This document shows, in pieces, positions 8,403 to 15,894 of a stretch of DNA of 64,000 nucleotides; the stretch's first letter is position 1; each line of letters begins with the position of its first letter. Position numbers and translations under genes: made by a program. Under the pieces are notes generated by a model. It did no database searches, was not told the origin of the DNA, and saw nothing but the letters and a program-made list of their open reading frames with translations. The stretch comes from JANQPX01 sp965222015 (GTDB lineage Bacteria > Pseudomonadota > Alphaproteobacteria > Geminicoccales > Geminicoccaceae): the NCBI GenBank assembly GCA_965222015.1, contig CBDCTL010000008.1, positions 62,001-126,000 of the forward strand. Direction: 5' to 3'.

Positions 8403-8424
8403 TTCGAGAGCCTCAACGCTAAAT

Positions 8425-8455
8425 AAAAAAAGTCGACCCTGCGGCGGGCCGCCGC
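8425..8455 (-). terminator. Possible terminator of usp (minus strand)
   Basis: A GC-rich hairpin (GCGGCGG/CCGCCGC, 8441-8455) just after the usp stop is followed on the minus strand by seven T residues, but nine bases separate stem and T-tract, so this is weak. Confidence 0.3.
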
Positions 8456-8461
8456 CAGCCG

Positions 8462-8992
8462 CTACTTCACGGTGATGCAGGTGCACTCGGCGAGCTGAGC
8501 GACCTTGTGTGACACGCTGCCGAGGAACAGGCCCTTGATGTCGCTGAGACCGCGGCTGCCGATGACGATCGCGTCGACCTTGCGATCCCTCGCGAGCCCG
8601 GTGATCGTCTCGGCCGGGTCGCCGTCGGCGAGCAGCGTCTGAACGGACTCGATATTCCTGCCGCTCAGCTTTCTCTTTGCCGAGGCCAGCAGATGCTTGC
8701 CCATGGTCTCTCGGAAATGATGGGTGAGGTCCGAGTAATGCATCAAAAGCTCATGGGCGCCGCCTTCCAGCTCGCCGCTACCGACGGTGGTGCGGGCGGT
8801 CGCCCAGGAAGCCAGCTCGTCCGCATATTCCGCTGCCGCCAGCTCGCGCTCGGCCAGGCTCATCGGTGCCGTCGACATCACATGGGCGAGCAGAAGTTCG
8901 GCGCCGTAGGTCTCGGCCAGATCGGCGGCGAGTTCCAGAGCCTTGTCGCTATGGGCGGATCCATCGAGCGCGATCAGAAGGCGTTCCATCAT
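8462..8992 (-). CDS. Universal stress protein
   Basis: A 176-residue single UspA-domain protein. It begins MERLLIALDGSAHSDKAL and ends with the ATP-binding loop DAIVIGSRGLSDIKGLFLGSVSHKVAQ, a G-2x-G-9x-G-S pattern (in parts: IGSRGLSDIKG, LFLGSVSHKV), so nucleotide binding is expected. It is a single-gene unit converging on the cytochromes, with an FNR-type box 67 bp upstream. A short insertion around residues 60-90 makes it slightly longer than the usual 140-150 residues. Confidence 0.93.
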   Translation of the reverse strand: MMERLLIALDGSAHSDKALELAADLAETYGAELLLAHVMSTAPMSLAERELAAAEYADELASWATARTTVGSGELEGGAHELLMHYSDLTHHFRETMGKHLLASAKRKLSGRNIESVQTLLADGDPAETITGLARDRKVDAIVIGSRGLSDIKGLFLGSVSHKVAQLAECTCITVK

Positions 8993-9059
8993 GCCGGCCT
9001 CGGAGTCATGGACGGGTCATCTCACCAGTGAAGATGCGCCCCATTCGGGTCCGGCAGCC

Positions 9060-9073
9060 TTGACCTGGGTCAA
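9060..9073 (-). promoter_or_regulatory. FNR/FixK-type box before usp
   Basis: TTGACCTGGGTCAA, a perfect palindrome one change per half-site from TTGAT-N4-ATCAA, lies 67 bp upstream of the usp ATG (8992). It overlaps the stop codon of the antiporter gene. Confidence 0.75.
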
Positions 9074-10854
9074 ACCGAACCCGGAAACGTCGGCCCCGAC
9101 GAGACCATGGACAACGGCTCGTGATCCGCCCGGCCGGCGTTTCCCGACGGCGACGTCTTGTCGGCGACAGCGTCGCGCTGTCCGTTGCCGGCGCGGGCGC
9201 GTTCGATCGTGTCGTTCACGGCCGCCGACGGAACACCGAGCGTGCGCAGCACCAGACCGCCGAGCTGCAGACTCGCTTCCAGGGTCTCCGGGACCACGTC
9301 TTCCACGCCCATGGCGGCAAGCGCCTTCGCGTGTTGGACATCGCGGGCGCGAGCGAGAAGCCTGATGCCCGGCCATTGTCTCCGGATCGCTTCGAGTGCT
9401 TTGGTCGTGGCCTGGACGTCGCCCAGCACGACCAGCACCAGGGCCGCGCGCTCGGCGCCGAGCTTTTCCAGAAGATCGTGATCGGTGGCGTTGCCGTAGA
9501 CGACCGGCATGCCGCACTTCCGACCATACCGCACCTGCCTCATGTCGCGATCGACGGCGATGTAGCCGATGTTCCGCGAGGCGAGCAGCTTTGCGACCGC
9601 CTGGCCGACCCGTCCGAAACCGGCGATGATCACATGACCGCTGAGCTCGCCAATGTCGATCGCGATTTCACCGGCGTCACGCAAGCTCTGAAGATGCCTG
9701 CCGATGCTTCCCGCAACCAGCGCGAGCAGCGGTGTCAGCATCATCGAGACGCCCGCGACGATCACCATGAACTGCGCAACGTCGTCCGGAATCAGATCAT
9801 ATTGCAGCGTGGCGACGCCGATCACGACGAAGGCGAATTCGCCGGCCTCGGCGAGCAGCAGGCTCGCCCGAACCGCGACCTCGCGCGGCAGGCCGAAGGC
9901 GAGGCCGAGGGCGAAGATGATCGTCGCCTTGAGGCCGATCAGCCCGATCACCGAAAGCGCGGTGAGCCCGGCTCGATCGGCAACGGCAGCGAGATCGATC
10001 GACATGCCGACGGTCATGAAGAACAAACCGAGCAGCAGCCCTTTGAACGGCTCGATATCGCTTTCGATCTGATGGCGAAATTCGGTCTTGGAGAGAAGCA
10101 GGCCGGCGAGAAAGGCGCCGAGCGCCATGGACAGGCCGGCCATGCCCGTGGCGAGCGAGGTGGCAAGGATGGTCAGCAGCGCCATCGCAACGAACACTTC
10201 GGACGTGCGGCTGGCGGTCACCAGGTGAAACAGGCGCGGCAGCAGGAAATGGCCGATCAGGACGATCACGCCCGTCGCCAGGAGCGCTTTGACCAGGACC
10301 AGGAGGGCTTGCGGACCGATCGCGGTGCCCTCCCCCTGGCTGCCGAACACGGTCACCAGCATCAGGATCGGCACCACGGCGAGGTCCTGAAACAGCAGGA
10401 CCGCGAAGGAGGCGCGACCATGGCGCGTCACCAGCTGGCCGCTCTCGCTCAGGAGCTGGATGACCATGGCGGTCGAGGAGAGCGCCAGGCAGAGACCGAG
10501 GATCACCGACACCTGAACGCTGTTGCCCCAATAGAACGCGACCGCACCGATCGCCGCCGCACTCACGACCACCTGCGCGGTGCCGAGGCCGAAGATCATC
10601 GGGGCGAAGGTCTTCAGGCGCTCGAAAGAGAGCTCCAGCCCGACCGCGAACAGCAGGAACACCACGCCGAGCTCGGCGAATGCGCGGACCTCCTCGACCT
10701 TCTCGACCAGGCCGAGGCCCGATGGTCCGGCCGCGATGCCGACCGCGAGATAGCCGAGGATCGGGCTCAGACGAAGGGCCTTCGCCAGCGGCACGACCAC
10801 GACCGTCGCCACCAGAAAGACGATGACTTCGCTCAGAAAGGGTACGTGGACCAA
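9070..10854 (-). CDS. CPA2 cation:proton antiporter (KefB/C type)
   Basis: A 594-residue inner-membrane protein. Residues 1-385 form about 12 hydrophobic segments of the Na+/H+ exchanger family, with conserved GPSGLGL and the FLLFAVGLELSFE segment. Residues ~405-520 form a TrkA-N/RCK nucleotide-binding domain with GFGRVGQAVA. Likely K+ or Na+ efflux in exchange for protons, regulated by NAD(H) or glutathione adducts in relatives. The start is TTG (10854), with an FNR-type box 91 bp upstream. Its presence suggests pH or redox homeostasis during oxygen limitation; substrate ion is not determined by the sequence. Confidence 0.93.
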   Translation of the reverse strand: MVHVPFLSEVIVFLVATVVVVPLAKALRLSPILGYLAVGIAAGPSGLGLVEKVEEVRAFAELGVVFLLFAVGLELSFERLKTFAPMIFGLGTAQVVVSAAAIGAVAFYWGNSVQVSVILGLCLALSSTAMVIQLLSESGQLVTRHGRASFAVLLFQDLAVVPILMLVTVFGSQGEGTAIGPQALLVLVKALLATGVIVLIGHFLLPRLFHLVTASRTSEVFVAMALLTILATSLATGMAGLSMALGAFLAGLLLSKTEFRHQIESDIEPFKGLLLGLFFMTVGMSIDLAAVADRAGLTALSVIGLIGLKATIIFALGLAFGLPREVAVRASLLLAEAGEFAFVVIGVATLQYDLIPDDVAQFMVIVAGVSMMLTPLLALVAGSIGRHLQSLRDAGEIAIDIGELSGHVIIAGFGRVGQAVAKLLASRNIGYIAVDRDMRQVRYGRKCGMPVVYGNATDHDLLEKLGAERAALVLVVLGDVQATTKALEAIRRQWPGIRLLARARDVQHAKALAAMGVEDVVPETLEASLQLGGLVLRTLGVPSAAVNDTIERARAGNGQRDAVADKTSPSGNAGRADHEPLSMVSSGPTFPGSV

Positions 10855-10945
10855 GACGGTTTCTCGCAGGTCAGATGGCAGCGATGCTGCAGACGTCGCC
10901 AGCCGATCAGGAGGAAAAAAGGCTCATGCCGCGGCGGCGACCGCT

Positions 10946-10959
10946 TTGATCTGGCGCAA
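10946..10959 (-). promoter_or_regulatory. FNR-type box before antiporter (weak half)
   Basis: TTGATCTGGCGCAA has a perfect left half-site and a degraded right half (CGCAA). It lies 91 bp upstream of the antiporter start, the same spacing as the hsp20 and oxidoreductase boxes. Confidence 0.55.
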
Positions 10960-11308
10960 ACGGTGATTTGCGACCTGGCGACGACATCCGGACGTCATCG
11001 CCTTATCTCGTCGGCATCACTAAGGGCATTCGGTGATGCGAGCAACGGTCTGGACATCCATTCGCAGGAAGCCAGCGTGACTGGCGTGTCGGCGTGCGTT
11101 TCGTCATCGTCATCGGCTTCGAGGTCATCGTGAACGTCGCCGAGGAAGCGAAGGGCCTGGTGCGGATCAAGCTGCGCGATCCAGCGCCGACGTCCGATCA
11201 CTTCACGTTCGGGATCTGGGTGCCGGTGACGGCGGCCGTCGCCAGACTCGGAATCCTGATCTTCGACTTTCCATGGGGATGATCCCCGTCCACGATGCCG
11301 CGTTCCGT
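10960..11308. other. Intergenic region, no supported gene
   Basis: About 350 bp between two minus-strand units. Short frames exist on both strands (for example 11094-11282 plus), but neither has a ribosome-binding site or a recognisable product. I see no terminator or repeat here. It may hold the remains of a lost gene. Confidence 0.4.
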
Positions 11309-12517
11309 TCAAGTGCGCGCTTCGATCAACACGCCGTCGCTCACTTGATCGCTCGGGTGACGAACAACCTTCATGCCGGCCTCCACGCCGCCGACAATCT
11401 CGGCCTCCACGCCATTTCGCTGCCCGATCTCGATATGGCGGAGGCTGGCTCGACCCTTCTCCTCGACGAAGACCGCCCAGCGTTCGCCGTCGCGAAAGAG
11501 AGCTGTCAGCGGCAGCTTCAGCGCGTCGTCGTCCTGCCAGAGCACCACCCGCACCTCGACCCGATAACCATGGCTCAGGCGCCGCCGGTCTTCGGCAGAG
11601 ACGTCGAAATCGACAATGACATTGACCCTTTGCTCTTCAATTCCGAGTGCTGACACCTTGGTAAAGCCGGCGGGATCGACCCGGCGCACCGTTCCCTCCA
11701 GGGGCTCACCGCCCCAATCCTCGATCAGCGCTTGCTGTCCCGGCTCGATTTGCACCGCATCGGCGGAGAGAAAGTCAGCGGCAATTTCGAGATCTGCAGG
11801 ATTGCCGATCTCAACCAGCGCCTGGCCCGGCTGCACCACGCCCTCGCTCTTGTGGATGACCTCGAGAATGCGACCGTCGACCGGCGAGGTGATCGGCACG
11901 CAGTCGCAGATCTCGCCGTCTCCTGCTCCGTCCACCGGCGACACCAGCTGCGCGCGGGCGTTTTCCAGCTCGAACTCGCGCATCTCCAGCGCCGATCTCG
12001 CCATGTTGACCGCAGCCTGCCTGACCCGAAACGCATTCTCGGCGAGATCGAGCGCGCGTTCGGCGATGGCGCTCTCGCTTCGAAGACGCCTGGCCCGCTC
12101 CAGCTCGCTTTCGGCGAAATCGAGCTCGGCTTCGGCCTGGTCGAGTTCGGCGCGCGCCAGCGTCATCGCAGCGGATGCCGCCTTCTCAGCGGCCTCGGCC
12201 TGTGCTCGGCTGCGCCGGTCGAGAAAGCTCGGATCGGTCGGCTGGATCTGCGCGACCACCGTCTCCCCTGCCCTCACCGCGTCGCCAACCTCGGCATCGA
12301 TCCTCTGTGCGCGACCGGCCAACGGTGCCGACAGCACATAGACGTCGCGCACCCGTGTCTCGCCCTCCTCGTCGAGGGTCACCATCATCGGACCACGCTC
12401 CAGCGTGACGATATCGACCAGCACCGGCTGCGGCTTGAAGGCGTAGGCGAGACCGAGCGCGATCGCCAGACCGAAGCCGCCCCAGATGATCATGCGTCGC
12501 CAGGCCAACGGACTCAC
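11309..12517 (-). CDS. HlyD/DevB-like membrane fusion protein
   Basis: A 402-residue periplasmic adaptor: one N-terminal membrane anchor (about residues 9-27), a lipoyl/barrel-sandwich half (PLAGRAQRIDAEVGDAV), a long Ala/Glu/Arg-rich coiled-coil hairpin (about 95-195), the second lipoyl half (ITSPVDGRILEVI) and beta-barrel region. It bridges the ABC permease to the outer membrane or periplasm. The GTG start overlaps the permease stop (GTGA). Gene order ATPase-permease-adaptor resembles the DevABC glycolipid exporter set, though not in the same order; substrate unknown. Confidence 0.88.
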   Translation of the reverse strand: MSPLAWRRMIIWGGFGLAIALGLAYAFKPQPVLVDIVTLERGPMMVTLDEEGETRVRDVYVLSAPLAGRAQRIDAEVGDAVRAGETVVAQIQPTDPSFLDRRSRAQAEAAEKAASAAMTLARAELDQAEAELDFAESELERARRLRSESAIAERALDLAENAFRVRQAAVNMARSALEMREFELENARAQLVSPVDGAGDGEICDCVPITSPVDGRILEVIHKSEGVVQPGQALVEIGNPADLEIAADFLSADAVQIEPGQQALIEDWGGEPLEGTVRRVDPAGFTKVSALGIEEQRVNVIVDFDVSAEDRRRLSHGYRVEVRVVLWQDDDALKLPLTALFRDGERWAVFVEEKGRASLRHIEIGQRNGVEAEIVGGVEAGMKVVRHPSDQVSDGVLIEART

Positions 12518-14877
12518 TCCCTCGTTTTCAGAACCGCGATCAGATCCAGCCGGTCCAGCCGACGTCGGATCAAGGCGGCCGAGACCAGAGCGGACAGAAT
12601 CGTGATCAGCACGGCCTTGCCGAAGGTCGCGCGCTCGATCACCATCGGCACGCGGTAAAGTTCCGTCTCGAACGCCGAAATGATCAGCCAGACCAGTCCC
12701 CAGCCAAGCACGCAGCCGAGCGGCAGTGCCAGCACAACGAGAAAACCGAGCTGGCCAAGCAGTACATAGGAAATTTCCCAGCGGCTGAAGCCAAGCACGC
12801 GCAGCGTCGCCAGCTCGCGGCCGCTCTCGGACAATCCGATGCGCGCGCTGCTGTAGACGACGCCAAAGGTCAAAAGGGCCGCGAAGACGCTGAAGAACGA
12901 GATGAAGATCATCATGTTCTCACCGATGGTCTCGTGCATCATGTCGATCGCCGCCTGGCGGATGACGACGGAGGCGACACCCGGCAGTTCCTTGAGCTCG
13001 GCGAAGAAGGCCGGGAGAGCGCTCTCGTCGGCGAGAACATGGACGTAGTCGACGGCGTGCGGCTCGCGCAGCAGGCGGTTGAAGCTATCCAGGTCCATGT
13101 AGACGGGCATGCCGATATAGGTTTCGAACAGCCGCGATACCGGCAGGTCAAGCGCCGGACGCCGACCTTCCAGAATCTCGACCTGCACACTGTCGCCGAG
13201 GCCGACGTCCAACTTCTCGGCCAGCTTTTCCGAAAGGGCGAGGCCGCTCTCCGGCAGATCGACCACCGTGCCTGCGGCATCGTAGACAGGGGAGAGGCTC
13301 GCCTCCCGCGGCACGCCGTGCAGGGCACCGCGATGGGTCTCCCGACCGGAACGAAATCGCGCACCGACGATGCGCATCGGTTCGGCGACGAAAGCCCCGG
13401 GCAGGTGCTCGAAGTCGCGGAGCACCGTCTCCGATTCCGCTTTCACCAGTCCGACCGTCACGTCCTGATGCTGCGCATCCTCGTAGTAGACGCGGATCAT
13501 GTGATTGATCGAATCGAGCCATTGATTGGCCATGATCAGGACGGCGACGGAGAGCGCGATGCCGGCGACCGTGAGAGCCGAGCGGATCGGCCAGCGGATG
13601 ATCTGGCGAAGGATGATGCGGGTCGGCTGGTCGAGCCAGGCGGCGAGACGACCGTCGGCGAGACGGGTCCGATGATAGACAGCTGGTGCCGGCGGCCGCA
13701 TCGCTTCGGCGGGCGGCAGGGTCGCGGCACGACGCACGGCGCCGATGGTGCCGGCGAGAGCGGCCGCCAGGCTGACGGCAGCACCGATCACGAAGGCGGC
13801 CGGGCTCGGGCGATAGAGCAGGAACGGAAAGTGATAGAACTCGGCGTAGAGCTGGGTGTTGAAGCGGCCGAGCCAGGCACCGGCGGCCCAGCCGATCACG
13901 ATGCCGACCATGGTCATCGCCATCACCATTTTCACGTACAGCCAGCCGATTTCGAAGTCGCTGTAGCCGAAGGCCTTGAACAGCCCGATCTCGGCGCGCT
14001 CGGTGGCGATCAATCGGCCGAGCACCATGTTGGTGAGAAAGGCGGCGACCGCGATGAAGATGGTCGGAAGGATGGTCGCCATCGTCCGAAGCTGGTCGAG
14101 CTCACTGTTGACGAACCAGTTCGAGAGCTGATCTCTTCGCGCGATCGCACCCGTTCCGCCGTAGCGTTCGAGCAGCGGGTCGAGCCGATCGACCACCGTC
14201 TCCGGCGGCACATGCGGTAGCAGCGACAGGGTGACGTCGTTGAACGCGCCGTCGAGATCGTAGGCGGCGGCGAGCGCTTTACGGCCCATCCAGATGATGC
14301 CGAAACGCTTGTCGTCTGGCATCAGCGCGCCGGGGCCGATCGCGTAGACGAATTCGGGCGAGAGCGCGATGCCGACGATTTCGAGCGGCCGCTTGGCGGC
14401 ATTGATCACGGCTTCGATCCGATCGCCGACCTCGAAACCATGGGCGTCGGCAAAGGGTTCGCTCAGCACGATCTCGTCTGTCCGGCCCGGCTCGACCAGT
14501 CGGCCAGAACGGAGCGCAAGGCGGTTCAGATGCGGCTCGCGCCGTTCGGGGATCGACACAAACTGCCCGACCACCGGCTCTTCGAACCCATCGATGTCGA
14601 GAATCGCGACCTGCACGATGCGGGTCTCGACCGTCTGCACACCGTCGATATCGGCGATCCTTTTCGCCAGCCGATCCGGTGCGCGCTTGACGCTGGCGAA
14701 GACGTCAGCGAAGCGGTAACGGTCGTAATAGGCCGACGCTGTCACACTCAAAGCCTCCAGCACGGTGAGCGACATCACCAGCACCGCGACGCCTGATGCC
14801 ACCACCAAAGCAATCGCCAGCACTTGCCCGCGAAGCCGCCACAGATCACGCAGGAGCTTTTTGTCGAGCGGGCTCAT
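12514..14877 (-). CDS. ABC transporter permease with two FtsX domains
   Basis: A 787-residue inner-membrane permease: TM1 near residue 20-45, a periplasmic MacB-type domain, a three-TM FtsX block (about residues 265-390), a second periplasmic domain, and a second FtsX block at the C-terminus (about 665-780). Two FtsX blocks in one chain mean a single polypeptide could supply both half-permeases. Start 14877 was chosen over 14946 because the latter overlaps the ATPase gene; the ATPase stop lies 4 bp upstream. MacB/LolCDE/DevC-type systems move lipids, lipoproteins or peptides to the envelope. Confidence 0.9.
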   Translation of the reverse strand: MSPLDKKLLRDLWRLRGQVLAIALVVASGVAVLVMSLTVLEALSVTASAYYDRYRFADVFASVKRAPDRLAKRIADIDGVQTVETRIVQVAILDIDGFEEPVVGQFVSIPERREPHLNRLALRSGRLVEPGRTDEIVLSEPFADAHGFEVGDRIEAVINAAKRPLEIVGIALSPEFVYAIGPGALMPDDKRFGIIWMGRKALAAAYDLDGAFNDVTLSLLPHVPPETVVDRLDPLLERYGGTGAIARRDQLSNWFVNSELDQLRTMATILPTIFIAVAAFLTNMVLGRLIATERAEIGLFKAFGYSDFEIGWLYVKMVMAMTMVGIVIGWAAGAWLGRFNTQLYAEFYHFPFLLYRPSPAAFVIGAAVSLAAALAGTIGAVRRAATLPPAEAMRPPAPAVYHRTRLADGRLAAWLDQPTRIILRQIIRWPIRSALTVAGIALSVAVLIMANQWLDSINHMIRVYYEDAQHQDVTVGLVKAESETVLRDFEHLPGAFVAEPMRIVGARFRSGRETHRGALHGVPREASLSPVYDAAGTVVDLPESGLALSEKLAEKLDVGLGDSVQVEILEGRRPALDLPVSRLFETYIGMPVYMDLDSFNRLLREPHAVDYVHVLADESALPAFFAELKELPGVASVVIRQAAIDMMHETIGENMMIFISFFSVFAALLTFGVVYSSARIGLSESGRELATLRVLGFSRWEISYVLLGQLGFLVVLALPLGCVLGWGLVWLIISAFETELYRVPMVIERATFGKAVLITILSALVSAALIRRRLDRLDLIAVLKTRE

Positions 14878-14881
14878 CACG

Positions 14882-15598
14882 TCACCAGGCGAGCTCGCGC
14901 GGTGCGCGTCTGGATGGGTTGGGGCGATCCTCGACGATCCGTCCACCGCCCATGGAAAGCACGCGGTCAGCCATGTCGGCGATCACGACATTGTGGGTGA
15001 TCAGCGCCGTAGTCGTGCCGAGTTCCCGGCTGACCCGCTCGATCGCCTCCAGCACGACCACACCGGTCTCGTTATCGAGCGCCCCGGTCGGCTCGTCGCA
15101 GAGTAACACGTCCGGCCGCTTGGCGATGGCGCGCGCGATCGCCACCCGCTGTTGCTCACCGCCGGAAAGCTGTGCCGGAAAGTGATCCATACGATCGCCG
15201 AGTCCGACCAGCTCGAGCGCTTCCGCTTCCGTCATCGGCGCCTTGGCGATCTCGGTCACCAGCGCCACGTTCTCCCGCGCCGTCAGGCTGGGCACCAGAT
15301 TGTAGAACTGAAAAACGAAGCCGACATGATCCCGCCGATAACGAGTAAGGCGGTGCTGGTCGGCGTCGGTCAGCTCCATGTCACGAAAGAACACCTGCCC
15401 CGACGTCGCGGTGTCGAGCCCACCAAGTATGTTCAACAGGGTCGACTTGCCGCTGCCGGACGGACCGAGCAGCACCACCAGCTCCGATGGCATGAGTGCG
15501 AGGTCGACACCGCGCAGCGCCACCACCTCGACCTCGCCGGCCTGGTAGATCTTGGTCAGATCTTCGGCACGAAACGTCGGCGGATCGATGGCAATCAT
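14882..15598 (-). CDS. ABC transporter ATP-binding protein (MacB/DevA type)
   Basis: A 238-residue ATPase with Walker A GPSGSGKS, Q-loop region VFQFYNLVPSLTARENV, signature LSGGEQQRVAIARA, Walker B DVLLCDEPTGALD and H-loop TTALITHN. The LVPSLTARENV and DEPTGALD wording is typical of the MacB/LolD/DevA subfamily that pairs with FtsX-type permeases. The start at 15598 follows AGGGA; an upstream TTG (15658) and ATG (15625) lack a ribosome-binding site. First gene of the ATPase-permease-adaptor operon, with a degenerate FNR-type box about 91 bp upstream. Confidence 0.93.
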   Translation of the reverse strand: MIAIDPPTFRAEDLTKIYQAGEVEVVALRGVDLALMPSELVVLLGPSGSGKSTLLNILGGLDTATSGQVFFRDMELTDADQHRLTRYRRDHVGFVFQFYNLVPSLTARENVALVTEIAKAPMTEAEALELVGLGDRMDHFPAQLSGGEQQRVAIARAIAKRPDVLLCDEPTGALDNETGVVVLEAIERVSRELGTTTALITHNVVIADMADRVLSMGGGRIVEDRPNPSRRAPRELAW

Positions 15599-15689
15599 CG
15601 TTTCCCTGTTTGTTTTGAGCGTCATGAAAAGAGTGGTGGCCTTCTTTGATTGATCCAATCATAGACTGCAGGGAACACGATGACATGCT

Positions 15690-15703
15690 TTGACTTAGGT
15701 CAG
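15690..15703 (-). promoter_or_regulatory. Degenerate FNR-type box before ABC operon
   Basis: TTGACTTAGGTCAG keeps the TGA/TCA cores of the consensus and lies 91 bp from the chosen ATPase start. Called mainly because its position matches the other boxes. Confidence 0.5.
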
Positions 15704-15894
15704 CGGAAATTTCCGTGTCGAGCCGAATGGCGATCCCGCACGTGAACCGCGCCGGGTTTGCCGGAGGCTCAGAAAGTCGTGCTACCGACGGTTCCTTATC
15801 GTCAGGCGAAAAACGACGCATCGTTCACTTACTCTTTTCGTCCCTCCAGGTCGGTATCGTATCTGCCGCCCTGGTACGGACTCCGGGAGCAACG

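Noticed and set aside
9121..11133. Plus-strand open frame of 670 codons opposite the antiporter
   Set aside because: His/Arg/Glu/Asp-rich shadow of the antiporter; no hydrophobic or catalytic pattern.
11094..11282. Small plus-strand frame of 62 codons with a hydrophobic start
   Set aside because: GTG start without a ribosome site, no known family, and no support from context; left as unresolved intergenic DNA.
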